Shown: positions 17,682 to 26,085 of the stretch, one piece after another
Numbering within the stretch: the stretch's first letter is position 1
Layout: each line of letters opens with the position of its first letter
Assembly (NCBI GenBank): GCA_946406925.1
Contig: CAMJMF010000005.1
Span: forward strand, 1 to 34,311
Direction: 5' to 3'
Length of the DNA stretch: 34,311 nt
DNA from: an uncultured Spirochaetales bacterium
GTDB taxonomy: Bacteria > Spirochaetota > Spirochaetia > Treponematales > Treponemataceae
Translations under genes and position numbers: made by a program
Notes under the pieces: generated by a model
The model's input: only the letters and a program-made list of their open reading frames with translations
The model's database searches: none
What the model was told of the DNA's origin: nothing

Positions 17682-17699
17682 GGGCGGTTGTTCCGCCCC
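17681..17699. terminator. GC-rich hairpin at convergent gene ends
   Basis: GGGGCGG/CCGCCCC with loop TTGTT starts on the last base of the stop codon of the secreted-protein gene and ends 9 bp before the stop of the convergent GH43 gene. There is no U-run right after it on the plus strand (only ATTTTTC further on), so it is a weak or bidirectional terminator. Confidence 0.5.
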
Positions 17700-17708
17700 G
17701 CTACTGTG

Positions 17709-19196
17709 CTATTTTTCGATCTTCCAATTAATAAGCTCGACGCCTTCAGAAAGAATAAAGTACAGGTCGTGTCTGCCTTTCATGTTTTCCGGGAGTGCAA
17801 GCTTAGATTCGGTTTTGCCTTTGTTGTTGAGCTTTACTTCACCGATTACAGTTCCGTTGCCGCCAAAATTGTCAAGCTGAACTTTTACAGAGCCTTTTTT
17901 GACAGGCGAATAAGTCATTTCAATTTTTGAGGCACCGTCACTTAAGTCTGCGCCTTTGATGCAGATGTATGCGCCTTTTTTTGTTGAAACGGCTGTCTGT
18001 CTGCTTGAAATTGCCACGTTTCTTATTGCGGCAAAAGTTGCAGCCGGAACAGTTTCATACGGGTTAAAGCTGCCAGCCTGAGAAACTCCGTTTTTAGTCA
18101 TTGCCTGTTTTGGAAGGCTCCCGTCTTCATTTATGGCAAAGTCGTTTATAAACAAGTTTCTGTAGCCGCCGTTTTTCAAGCCGAAAGTTTGTTCAAGTGT
18201 CTGTGTGTGATAGGCTATGTACCATTTTCCTTTGAACTGAAAAATCCAGTGGTGGTTGTTTCCCCATGAGCCAAAAACTGTGCCAGGATTTTCAAGTGTG
18301 TAGCCTTTATATTCGTAAGGACCGAGCGGATTCTTTGAGGTCATGTAGCCGATAACCGCAATGGGCATTTTGTCAGGGTCTTTTGAATCTTTTCTGTCCT
18401 GCCAGTTTGTGCAGTAAGTATAATAATAAGTGCCGTTTATTTTATTTATGCCCGAATCTTCGAACAGGAAGGGTGGGTCAATTTCAACCGGGTCGTCTTT
18501 CAGTCCTATCATGTCATCTGTTAAAGCTGCACAGCGCGCGTTCTTCGGGTGTTCATATTTGTCAGGGTCGTGTCCGCCGCCAAAAAAGATGTAGCCGTTT
18601 CCGTCGTCATCAACCATTACGGCAGGGTCAAAAAGCCAGTTGATTGTTTTGCAGTTCGGCGTTTCGCGCGAAATTAAAGCCCTGCCGATTGGGTCTGTGA
18701 ACGGGCCTGTTGGAGAATCCGCTGTAAGTACGCCGATTCCGTTTGCGCTGTCTGCAAAATAAAGAAAGAATTTGTCTTTTCCGTTGATTTTTTTATATGC
18801 AATAGCCGGTGCCCAGGAGTTGCTTGCCCATTTTGCATCGCCGTTTCCGCCGTTTTTTCCAGCAACAGGAATTTCTCCGCAATCTGTCCAGTTTACTAAA
18901 TCTTTTGTGCTGAAAACATTAAGGCTTGTAATTTTGTTGTAGCCGTTTGCTTCGCTGCCTTTTGTGTATTCAAGCTGCTGCATGTCGTTTGTGGCATAAA
19001 TGTACAAAATATCGCCGTATTCTAAAACAGCAGGGTCTGCGCTGCATTTGTGTGTCACAATCGGATTGTTTTCGTAAGGCATTTTGAAGGCGTTTTTAGC
19101 CATAAGTTTCTGCATTTCTGTGAGATTTGCAGCTTTAAGTGAATTGAAACCGAACATTAGAAGAATCCCTCCGAAGATTAACTTTATTTTTTTCAT
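17709..19196 (-). CDS. Exported glycoside hydrolase family 43 with C-terminal CBM6-like domain
   Basis: A 495-residue secreted five-bladed beta-propeller glycosidase of GH43, whose members cleave arabinose or xylose linkages in plant hemicellulose. The signal peptide is residues 1-23 (MKKIKLIFGG...SLKA). The catalytic base Asp is in SADPAVLEYG (about 54), the pKa-modulating Asp in LFDPAVMVDDDGNGY (about 190), and the acid Glu in FLFEDSGINKINGTYYY (about 246). The C-terminal 110 residues look like a CBM6-type carbohydrate-binding beta sandwich. An upstream in-frame TTG (19232) would add 12 residues ahead of the signal peptide; the ATG at 19196 gives a canonical signal sequence. No Shine-Dalgarno is evident. 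Direct repeats just upstream may control it. Confidence 0.88.
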   Translation of the reverse strand: MKKIKLIFGGILLMFGFNSLKAANLTEMQKLMAKNAFKMPYENNPIVTHKCSADPAVLEYGDILYIYATNDMQQLEYTKGSEANGYNKITSLNVFSTKDLVNWTDCGEIPVAGKNGGNGDAKWASNSWAPAIAYKKINGKDKFFLYFADSANGIGVLTADSPTGPFTDPIGRALISRETPNCKTINWLFDPAVMVDDDGNGYIFFGGGHDPDKYEHPKNARCAALTDDMIGLKDDPVEIDPPFLFEDSGINKINGTYYYTYCTNWQDRKDSKDPDKMPIAVIGYMTSKNPLGPYEYKGYTLENPGTVFGSWGNNHHWIFQFKGKWYIAYHTQTLEQTFGLKNGGYRNLFINDFAINEDGSLPKQAMTKNGVSQAGSFNPYETVPAATFAAIRNVAISSRQTAVSTKKGAYICIKGADLSDGASKIEMTYSPVKKGSVKVQLDNFGGNGTVIGEVKLNNKGKTESKLALPENMKGRHDLYFILSEGVELINWKIEK

Positions 19197-19212
19197 TAAC
19201 AAACGCTTAACA
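19196..19212. promoter_or_regulatory. Direct repeat TTAACA-N5-TTAACA next to the GH43 start codon
   Basis: TTAACA occurs at 19196-19201 and 19207-19212, 11 bp apart (one helical turn), with central AACGC. The AAACGCTTAA core also has the CG-centred look of LacI-family sugar operators. Position right at the GH43 start suggests a regulator site; the identity of the regulator is a guess. Confidence 0.35.
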
Positions 19213-19296
19213 TGTTTTATATTATTTTTCAAGGCTTGCTTTATTCGCCTGTTGCAATTAATATCAGTCTGTCATAAAAAATTATTAGGAAACAAA

Positions 19297-20328
19297 ATGC
19301 CGAAACTTCTTTTTGCGCCGATGGCTACGCTCTCGCATGAGGGCATGCGCCGTATTATTGAATATTATTCGCCCTGCGCCTGCAATGAATATTATACAGA
19401 AATGATTCAGGCTACCACGTTTATCGGCGGCGGCAAATTCGAGCAGTTTTACGTCCGTCCGGGGCCATGCCCTGAGCGTGTCGTCTGGCAGCTTACATGC
19501 GGAAAAGCTGAGCCGATGGCAAAAGCTGCGCGCATAATCGGCGCATACGGCGGCATAGGCATTGACATAAACATGGGCTGCTGTGCGCCAGAAATTGTAA
19601 GACAGGGCGCAGGCATTGCGTGGATGCTCAAAGAAAGGGCAGAAACTCAAGGAATGCTCGCTCTTGTGCGCAAGGCTGTGCCTGAAAATATGCGTCTCAG
19701 CGTAAAGATGCGGCTTGGTGACGAAGACTACAAGCTTGAAGAGCTTTGCACTTTTACAGATATGCTTGTTTCAGAAGGTGTGTCGCAGATTGTGCTTCAT
19801 CCGCGGACAAGAAAGGCTAAGTTCAAGCGGCCGCCGCACTGGGGTGATGCTGAAAAGCTGTTTGAGTATATCGAAAAAAAATACGGTGATTCGGTCTGCC
19901 GCTGTATAAATGGCGACATTGTTGATTTTCAGTCTTTGAGCAGTGTGCAGAAAGCTGTGCCGCTTGCGCAGGGCTTTATGATCGGGCGTGCGGCGGTGCA
20001 GAAGCCCTGGCTTTTCGGCGATATTGCGGCGCGGCTTGGTTCGGTTTCAGCTGAACATCCTGCTTTGGCTAGTTCATGCAATGCTGAAAAAATCGACAGT
20101 CTTGAGGTTGTCAGTCTGTTTATTGAGAATCTAATGAAGTGCCAGCCTGAAGAATTCTGGCTAACTCGTGCACAGCGCTTCTTTTCGTATTTCTGCAAGA
20201 ATTTCAGCTTTGCCAATTATTTGTTTACGCAGGTGAACAATGCAAAAGACTTGGGCGGCATGAAGCATGAATTTGAAGCTTATTTTGAGAAAATGCCCGC
20301 CGAGCACTTTATCAGGCGCAGTTTGTAG
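19297..20328 (+). CDS. tRNA-dihydrouridine synthase
   Basis: FMN-dependent TIM-barrel enzyme reducing uridine to dihydrouridine in tRNA D-loops, 343 residues. It begins with the family-typical LLFAPMATLSHEGMRR. The signature INMGCCAPEIVRQGAGIAWM contains the catalytic Cys region and differs from the common NxGCP...GAGSALL. LSVKMRLG and LHPRTRKAKFKRPPHW follow, then CINGDIVDF and FMIGRAAVQKPWLF for FMN phosphate binding. The start at 19297 is chosen because AGGA (19287-19290) lies 6 nt upstream and the N-terminus matches the family; the open frame extends further upstream into the GH43 5' region without homology. DusB/DusC subtype cannot be settled. The rarA fusion gene follows by 68 bp. Confidence 0.85.
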   Translation: MPKLLFAPMATLSHEGMRRIIEYYSPCACNEYYTEMIQATTFIGGGKFEQFYVRPGPCPERVVWQLTCGKAEPMAKAARIIGAYGGIGIDINMGCCAPEIVRQGAGIAWMLKERAETQGMLALVRKAVPENMRLSVKMRLGDEDYKLEELCTFTDMLVSEGVSQIVLHPRTRKAKFKRPPHWGDAEKLFEYIEKKYGDSVCRCINGDIVDFQSLSSVQKAVPLAQGFMIGRAAVQKPWLFGDIAARLGSVSAEHPALASSCNAEKIDSLEVVSLFIENLMKCQPEEFWLTRAQRFFSYFCKNFSFANYLFTQVNNAKDLGGMKHEFEAYFEKMPAEHFIRRSL

Positions 20329-20396
20329 CGCGGCGCTTGTGTGCAGTGTCATGCCGGCACTTGCACCAGCCGTGCAATTAAAGCTAAAATGTTCAC

Positions 20397-22760
20397 ATGG
20401 ATTTATTCGACCAGCAGAAAAGCAGTTCACATCAACCTTTAGCCGCAAGAATGAGACCGCGCAATTTAGACGAATTCATCGGTCAGGATCATATTGTCGG
20501 CAAAGGCAGGCTGCTTAGACGCGCAATTATGGCTGATCAGCTTACTTCGGTAATTTTTTATGGTCCGCCAGGAACAGGCAAAACTACACTTGCGCGCGTC
20601 ATTGCAAATCATACAAAGAGCAATTTTCTCACGCTGAATGCGGTGCTTGCCGGTGTTCAGAATATACGCGATTCAATAAAAGCCGCTGACGAGCAGTACA
20701 GGCTTTACGGGCGGCGCACAATTCTTTTTGTTGATGAAGTTCACCGCTGGAACAAAAGCCAGCAGGACGCGCTTCTGCCGTGGGTTGAGAACGGCACAAT
20801 AATTCTTGTTGGTGCTACAACAGAGAATCCGTTTTTTGAAGTTAATAAGGCGCTCGTCAGCAGAAGCCGCGTTTTTCAGCTCAAGCCGCTGACGAATGAC
20901 GACCTTCTTAAAGCTGCTGATGCTGCGCTTAAAGACAAGGAACGCGGCTACGGCAGATGGAATGTTCAGTTTGAAGAAGGCGCGCTCGAGCATCTGGTTG
21001 AAACTGCGAACGGTGACGCAAGAAGCCTTTTGAATGCGCTTGAGCTTGCTGTTGAAACTACACCAGATGAATGGAAGCCTGAGGCTGTTCCTTGTGTTCC
21101 GCCTGAAAATTCGACGATTTACATAAGCAAAGAGACTGCCGAAGAGAGCATTCAGCGCAAGGTTGTGCTTTACGACCGAGACGGCGATTACCACTACGAC
21201 ATAATCAGTGCTTTTATCAAGAGCCTCCGCGGGCGTGACCCTGATGCCGCGCTTTACTGGATGGCGCGCATGATGAGCGCAGGCGAAGATCCACACTTTA
21301 TTTTCAGACGTATGCTTATTTCAGCCTGTGAAGACACAGGTCTTGCCGATCCTCATGCGATTGGCGTGGTTGAGTCCTGCGCTGCTGCTTTTGACCGCAT
21401 CGGCTTGCCTGAAGGTCAGTACATGCTCACACAGGCGGCGTTGTATCTTGCCACCGCGCCAAAGTCTAACAGCGCAATGGCTTATTTTGACGCGCACAAA
21501 GCTGTTATGGCTGAAGACGCAGAAGTGCCGAATCATTTGCGCGATTCAAGCCGAGACGGCGAAGGTTTCGGGCACGGCGCGGGCTATCTTTATCCGCATG
21601 CTTACCGCGACCATTGGGTTGCACAGCAATATCTGCCTGACAGCCTTGACGGGCGCGTGTTCTATAATCCGAGTGACCAGGGCTATGAAAAGACAATAAG
21701 AGCCGAGGTGCTTTCTCGCCGTGAGTTGCAGATTGCCGCTTTAATCGAAGTCGCGCAGTCTGAAAATGATGATATGGTCAATCCGATTGATGACTGGTGG
21801 CACGCAGAACGGCGCAAGCATGGCACAGAAAAGACTGGCGAAAATCTTTCGTTTACGCCTGAAAACAAAAAGCTTGCACAATGGCAGAAGCGCACAGACG
21901 AGGGCAGGGCAGAGAGCCTGCTTGAGCTGCGCAACAGTCTGCTTGATTCTGTCAAGATTTTGCGCCACAGCCGCTGTCTTGTGCTTGGCGCTGATGACGG
22001 CCTGTTTGTCTGGGAAACTTTACGCCGCTGCCCTGAAGGTTTTACCGGCGGTTTGTGCAGAACAAGCCGCGGCATGGAGATTCTGGCGCAGTATGCTTCT
22101 ACACTGGCTGAAATAGACAGGCCTGTTATCGGCACACAATTCTCAAGCTTTGGTGACGTGACCTTCGATTTTGTGTTTGCAAAAGACCCGTTCTCTTCTA
22201 AAGATTCTATGATGCAGTTTCTTGAAACATGGAAAAGCCGTATTATTGACAGAAAACCTCTGCAGGAAGATTCAGCTTCGACAGACAGACTTCCGTCTTT
22301 TGCTGAAAACTGCATTTTAAGCTTTGCCCAGAAGATTCCGCAGAAATCAGGACAGCTTGCAAAGGCACTGTTGAAGCACTTTGAGAAAACGCAGAAGCAT
22401 GCAGACCAAGAGCTTGAAGCTGTGCTCCATGCTTTTAATTCAGCTGAAGAAGCCTTTTTCACAAGAAAAGAGCATCCGCTTTTCGGCTGGAATGAGGCGA
22501 CTGTTGCTGAAACGGCAGAAAGCTTGGGCTTTGCAGAAAGCGGCTTCAGCAAGAACATCGTTTCAAGAAGGCTTATTACGCAGGCTGACGTTTCATTGTG
22601 GTTTTCTGACAATTCTGAATACGGACGCTTTTTGAAAGAGAATCTTGAAACTTCAGTTTATAAGCGTGTTCATGAGCTTGCAGAAACAATTGCAATAAAA
22701 CGTATATCGCTCGAATGGAATCAGTTTGTTTACTTTTGTTCGCTTTCAAAAAAGAGCTGA
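20397..22760 (+). CDS. rarA: RarA/MgsA-type AAA+ ATPase fused to a large C-terminal domain
   Basis: 787 residues, versus about 420-450 for ordinary RarA, a clamp-loader-like ATPase acting at stalled replication forks. The N-terminus [18 protein letters not shown] is canonical. Walker A is GPPGTGKT (56-63), Walker B/DEVHRWNK 113-120, sensor 1 GATTENP 139-145, and the arginine finger lies in SRSR (155-158). The MgsA C-terminal region with [21 protein letters not shown] runs to about 430. The remaining 350 residues are a second domain; [19 protein letters not shown] could be the start of a Rossmann-like (methyltransferase-type) fold, though no SAM motif is intact. A RarA plus unknown-domain architecture is known from some bacteria. 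No Shine-Dalgarno; TAAAAT (20385-20390) ends 6 nt before the ATG. Confidence 0.9.
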   Translation: MDLFDQQKSSSHQPLAARMRPRNLDEFIGQDHIVGKGRLLRRAIMADQLTSVIFYGPPGTGKTTLARVIANHTKSNFLTLNAVLAGVQNIRDSIKAADEQYRLYGRRTILFVDEVHRWNKSQQDALLPWVENGTIILVGATTENPFFEVNKALVSRSRVFQLKPLTNDDLLKAADAALKDKERGYGRWNVQFEEGALEHLVETANGDARSLLNALELAVETTPDEWKPEAVPCVPPENSTIYISKETAEESIQRKVVLYDRDGDYHYDIISAFIKSLRGRDPDAALYWMARMMSAGEDPHFIFRRMLISACEDTGLADPHAIGVVESCAAAFDRIGLPEGQYMLTQAALYLATAPKSNSAMAYFDAHKAVMAEDAEVPNHLRDSSRDGEGFGHGAGYLYPHAYRDHWVAQQYLPDSLDGRVFYNPSDQGYEKTIRAEVLSRRELQIAALIEVAQSENDDMVNPIDDWWHAERRKHGTEKTGENLSFTPENKKLAQWQKRTDEGRAESLLELRNSLLDSVKILRHSRCLVLGADDGLFVWETLRRCPEGFTGGLCRTSRGMEILAQYASTLAEIDRPVIGTQFSSFGDVTFDFVFAKDPFSSKDSMMQFLETWKSRIIDRKPLQEDSASTDRLPSFAENCILSFAQKIPQKSGQLAKALLKHFEKTQKHADQELEAVLHAFNSAEEAFFTRKEHPLFGWNEATVAETAESLGFAESGFSKNIVSRRLITQADVSLWFSDNSEYGRFLKENLETSVYKRVHELAETIAIKRISLEWNQFVYFCSLSKKS

Positions 22761-22850
22761 CAGCTGCCACAACTTTTAGTGCCGCAGCAGCTGCCAGAAA
22801 TTCGTGAAAATCTTTCAAGGAGTTTCCTGTTTTATGGAAAGCTCATGCCT

Positions 22851-23078
22851 TTAAGGCTTGCAGCGCGAACAGGGTTTGTAGCCCTTTTCGACTGCTTCTT
22901 TCTCGTCTATAGGAATAACGTCTTTTGTTCTGCTTAACGAAGCGCAGCTCTGTGTGTGGTATTTTGTGCCAGACGCAGTTACATAGACTGTCTTTGTTGC
23001 AGCTTGTGCGCAGAGCACCGCCGAGAGAATTAAAACAAGCAAAAATATAATTGCCAGCTTTTTAGGTTTGAAATTCAT
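22851..23078 (-). CDS. Small secreted protein with His-Cys/CxxC motif
   Basis: A 75-residue protein: signal peptide or membrane anchor (about 8-26, ending AQA), then a 48-residue domain with VYVTASGTKYHTQSCASL and GYKPCSRCKP. His41, Cys45, Cys70 and Cys73 are in the H-x3-C...C-x2-C arrangement also seen in Ada-like zinc-binding and in many small exported bacterial proteins, so it may bind a metal ion or form a disulphide. AAGGAG upstream of the ATG supports the start. Stands alone, convergent with rarA. Function unknown. Confidence 0.75.
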   Translation of the reverse strand: MNFKPKKLAIIFLLVLILSAVLCAQAATKTVYVTASGTKYHTQSCASLSRTKDVIPIDEKEAVEKGYKPCSRCKP

Positions 23079-23105
23079 ATGAACTCCTTATAAAAACATT
23101 GTAGT

Positions 23106-23168
23106 CAATTGAAAAGCAAATTCAGTACAACGCACCGAACGCAGAAGTTTCTGCTGTATTTTCAATTG
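23106..23168. repeat. Nested inverted repeat upstream of adk
   Basis: Outer arms CAATTGAAAA (23106-23115) and TTTTCAATTG (23159-23168) are perfect and 43 bp apart; an inner palindrome GCAGAA-GT-TTCTGC sits at 23141-23154. It lies between the small secreted gene and the adk promoter, so either a transcript end or an operator is possible. Confidence 0.5.
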
Positions 23169-23243
23169 CTTTCATATGAATATCTAAAAAAAGTTTAAAA
23201 TTTTGTGTGTTTTTGAGAAAAAAAGCAAAAAATTTTTCATGGC

Positions 23244-23273
23244 TTGAAAATGTAGGGCTGTTAGAGTTATTAT
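23244..23273 (+). promoter_or_regulatory. adk promoter
   Basis: TTGAAA (23244-23249), 18-bp spacer, TATTAT (23268-23273): five of six matches to each sigma-70 consensus hexamer. Predicted start near 23280 leaves a leader of about 23 nt with AGAGG 6 nt before the adk ATG. Confidence 0.6.
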
Positions 23274-23302
23274 CCTTAGTAAAATAAAAGCAGAGGTATT
23301 TT

Positions 23303-23935
23303 ATGAATTTTATCTTTTTAGGACCACCTGGAGCAGGAAAAGGAACTTTGGCAAAGCAGGCTGCACAAGTTTATGGCATTCCTCATATTTCAACAGGCGA
23401 TATTTTCCGCGAAAATATCAAAAATCAGACTGAACTTGGAAAAAAAGTTGACGCAATCATCAAGTCAGGCGGCTTAGTCAGCGACGACATTACTTGTGAA
23501 CTTGTAAAAGACCGTCTTTCAAAGCCGGACACAAAGAACGGCTATATCCTTGACGGCTTCCCAAGAACAATTCCGCAGGCAGAAGCTCTTGAAAGCTTTG
23601 CAAAAATTGACGCAGCTGTAAACTTTGACATTGCTGATGAAGCTGTTGTTGAGCGTCTCGGCGGCCGCGTTTGCTGCAAAGAATGTGGTCAGATGTTCCA
23701 TGTAAAGTTTAACCCGCCAAAACAGGCTGGTAAATGCGATAAATGTGGCGGTGAGCTGTACACACGCGATGACGACAAGACTGAATCAATTCAGAACCGT
23801 CTTGTTGTTTACAGAAAGTCTACTGCTCCGCTTATTGATTTCTACAAAAACAAGGGCAACCTCGTTGATATAGACGCACGTCCTGCCCCGGAAGCAATTC
23901 TTGCTGAATTTGAAAAGAAATTCCCGAAGAAATAA
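23303..23935 (+). CDS. adk: Adenylate kinase (zinc-type lid)
   Basis: Interconverts AMP plus ATP with two ADP in the cytosol. 210 residues, usual length. P-loop GPPGAGKGT (7-15); AMP-site STGDIFR (30-36); GFPRT (85-89). The lid is the long type with a Cys4 zinc site: Cys125-x2-Cys128 and Cys145-x2-Cys148. DDDKTESIQNR follows the lid. Flanked by its own sigma-70-like promoter and a strong intrinsic terminator, so it is a monocistronic unit here rather than part of the ribosomal-protein operon where many bacteria keep it. Confidence 0.97.
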   Translation: MNFIFLGPPGAGKGTLAKQAAQVYGIPHISTGDIFRENIKNQTELGKKVDAIIKSGGLVSDDITCELVKDRLSKPDTKNGYILDGFPRTIPQAEALESFAKIDAAVNFDIADEAVVERLGGRVCCKECGQMFHVKFNPPKQAGKCDKCGGELYTRDDDKTESIQNRLVVYRKSTAPLIDFYKNKGNLVDIDARPAPEAILAEFEKKFPKK

Positions 23936-23945
23936 TTGAGCAGCT

Positions 23946-23994
23946 AAAAAAAGCCTTGCTATGAGTTTTCTAGATTCATAACAAGGCTTTTTTT
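23946..23994. terminator. Strong bidirectional intrinsic terminator after adk
   Basis: Arms AAAAAAAGCCTTG-c-TATGA (23946-23964) and TCATA-a-CAAGGCTTTTTTT (23976-23994) pair over 18 bp with one mismatch and an 11-nt loop. There is a T-run on the plus strand and, because of the A-run on the left, also on the minus strand, so it can also stop transcripts of the convergent lipoprotein gene (stop at 24029). Confidence 0.95.
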
Positions 23995-24028
23995 GTTTTA
24001 AATGATGTCTGGTTCTTCTATCAGTGAA

Positions 24029-25084
24029 TTAATCCAAATTCCATACATCACCAGTGGTTTCACCTTTGTAATATGACCAAAGACCATATCGACTTTGGTC
24101 TGCAGATGTGACACCAGCATAAATTGAACCATTAGAGAATGTCCAGAAAGATCCCTCAATAATACCCATACCGGCAAGCTGTTCTGCATTTTTATGTGGA
24201 TTAGATTTCACAACTTTTGTACCGTTTAATGAAACTCTATGATACCCTGAACTTGATGTTGCTACAAGTAGGTATCCTTCCATTTGACCTGAGTCATTTT
24301 TTTCTTCATAGTAAGCAAGACCTGTAAGTTTTCCGTTTTTTTGTTCTGACAAACTTCCAGACAAATCAATCTCAGTAGAACCTAGAATTTTAAATTTAGC
24401 GTTGTTTTCTGCTGTAATTGCTGACGAACCGTTACCGTCCAAAGGAATATACCATGATCTTGTATTTGTATAATCAGATGTGGAAAGAAATGATTTATAA
24501 TATTGTGTAGAACCATTAACTTTTACAGCACTTGCAATATTTGACTGTCCTGTTGACGTCGGTGCGCCTGAACCGTTCAGCTTGTATGTAGCACCACCGT
24601 ATACCGTCGCAAATGCTTCTCGTCCACCGATGGCTTTGTTGTCAAAAATTGTTCTTACATTGCTGAGACTGATAGTGCCTGTAGAACCATAAAGAACAGA
24701 AACTTTTATATCTGAATAATTGTAGGACTCTTGATTTGATGCTGTGACTTCTGTTGATGGTTTAAATGTCAGAACATAAAGATTGCTGTCATCAGAAGCT
24801 AAAAGACCTATTGCTCCGTCATATTGTGTAGTTAAGGTTATCCATGCCTCTCTTTTGGCACTTAGAGATTTTTTGAAAATCTTGTTTCCATTTGTACAGT
24901 ATAGACTTCCATTGTAATATACCAGCGATCTTATTGCCCATGGAGCTGTCTTTTTTCCAAGTTTAACTTCACTTTCAATTGCTGAAAATATACCGCCGCC
25001 GCCACCACCACCGCCGCAACTAGAAAACAAAATAGCAGCCAATGTCAAAATAGAAAACAATACACGGTAATTTTTCTTTTTCAT
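24029..25084 (-). CDS. Secreted lipoprotein with poly-Gly tether, unknown function
   Basis: A 351-residue lipoprotein: signal sequence ending in the lipobox LFSSC, followed directly by eight Gly residues, then a beta-rich body. Repeated short strands such as SLVYYNGSLYCTNGNKIFKK, LLASDDSNLYVLTF and GYLLVATSSSGYHRVSL resemble blades of a beta-propeller-like fold (inference). The Gly run may be a flexible linker between lipid anchor and body; it is coded by mixed GGC/GGT triplets. It lies 13 bp after the small outer-membrane barrel gene and probably shares its transcript. Ends against the adk terminator. No enzymatic motif seen. Confidence 0.8.
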   Translation of the reverse strand: MKKKNYRVLFSILTLAAILFSSCGGGGGGGGIFSAIESEVKLGKKTAPWAIRSLVYYNGSLYCTNGNKIFKKSLSAKREAWITLTTQYDGAIGLLASDDSNLYVLTFKPSTEVTASNQESYNYSDIKVSVLYGSTGTISLSNVRTIFDNKAIGGREAFATVYGGATYKLNGSGAPTSTGQSNIASAVKVNGSTQYYKSFLSTSDYTNTRSWYIPLDGNGSSAITAENNAKFKILGSTEIDLSGSLSEQKNGKLTGLAYYEEKNDSGQMEGYLLVATSSSGYHRVSLNGTKVVKSNPHKNAEQLAGMGIIEGSFWTFSNGSIYAGVTSADQSRYGLWSYYKGETTGDVWNLD

Positions 25085-25097
25085 AATTCTTTTCCTT

Positions 25098-25814
25098 TTA
25101 AAAATGATATCTTATGCTTAATCCTGCTTCGACTGTTGTACCAAAGCGGTTATTCTCTGGATGTCCTATATAGAATTGCGGCATTAGGTATGTACCGAGT
25201 GTAACGCCTATAGACCAGTCTGAATTAGTTCTATAGAAAAAACCTATTTCAGGTTTTGCAATCGGGCCGAAATAAAATCTTGTTAAGTAAGACTGTAATG
25301 TAACACCTGCAGAAATAGAAATAGGAATCTCGTATCGTCCGGCTGTGAGATTTATTGAGCCTTTTGCCATCATTGGAACATTATAAAAGACGTTGCTACC
25401 TCTTGTCCTGTGGTAATTGAAGTTGATATTACCGCCAATAGAAAAGAGTGAATCAATGAAAAAGTTATAACCCAATTGGATGTTACCGCCCCAGTTCAAA
25501 TTATATGGTAAAAGTGCATAGTTTCCGGCAAGACCGACATTTATAGTCTGGTCACCATAGGAATTTAATTCAAATTCGCTTACATTGAAGCCTTTGTTTT
25601 CTTCTTTTACAATTTCACCCCAGTCTTCATCTGCATCACCCCAGTCGTCTTCTGTTTCTGGTAGATCAAAAGTATTGGTTATTGGCTTATTGTTTTCAAA
25701 ACCAAAAGCACCGCCGGAGTTATTCCAGTCATCTTCACTAATATTGAAAGTTTGAGAATACATCAGAATAGAAGCAAAAAAAGCTATAAAGCAAAAACTT
25801 AAAAAACGTTTCAT
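25098..25814 (-). CDS. Small outer-membrane beta-barrel protein
   Basis: A 238-residue exported protein: signal peptide (about 1-20, MKRFLSFCFIAFFASILMYS), an acidic Trp/Asp-rich stretch (EDDWGDADEDWGE, about 54-66), then alternating amphipathic strands rich in Gly, Tyr and Asn (INVGLAGNYALLPY, IQLGYNFFIDSLFSIGG). It ends in RYHF, whose final Phe is the usual outer-membrane insertion signal. Strand count suggests an 8-10-stranded barrel of the kind common in treponemes. First gene of a two-gene unit with the lipoprotein. The palindrome and -10 upstream suggest specific regulation. Confidence 0.8.
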   Translation of the reverse strand: MKRFLSFCFIAFFASILMYSQTFNISEDDWNNSGGAFGFENNKPITNTFDLPETEDDWGDADEDWGEIVKEENKGFNVSEFELNSYGDQTINVGLAGNYALLPYNLNWGGNIQLGYNFFIDSLFSIGGNINFNYHRTRGSNVFYNVPMMAKGSINLTAGRYEIPISISAGVTLQSYLTRFYFGPIAKPEIGFFYRTNSDWSIGVTLGTYLMPQFYIGHPENNRFGTTVEAGLSIRYHF

Positions 25815-25918
25815 AAATCCTCTTGTCGCGAATAATTCCAGACAAACATAAGTGTGTTTTCAGGTTCCGCAAATTTATAAAAATGTATGGATAAAAATGC
25901 AGAAAACCAGTACACTAA

Positions 25919-25936
25919 ATTATACCAAATATGGTA
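25919..25936 (-). promoter_or_regulatory. Extended -10 with overlapping palindrome for the barrel/lipoprotein unit
   Basis: On the minus strand TG-G-TATAAT is a perfect extended -10 (TATAAT 25919-25924); the -35 is poor. TACCA-AATA-TGGTA (25923-25936) is an inverted repeat overlapping the -10 and spacer, where a repressor would block polymerase. Predicted leader about 97 nt. Confidence 0.45.
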
Positions 25937-26085
25937 GCTGTTATTAATATAGCGTATTTCACATTTTGTTGTCTATGGAATCACTTGTAAAACTATCTAT
26001 TTTAACAGTTATTCTATTTGTACGGTTACAGTTTGAGCAAAGTTTGAAAAAATAAATAAAATTATAGTTAAAATCAGGAGTTTTT

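Noticed and set aside
20673..22612. Long minus-strand frames of about 207 and 309 codons opposite rarA
   Set aside because: The plus-strand frame has intact AAA+ motifs; the antisense frames are Ser/Arg/Cys-rich with no recognisable motif.
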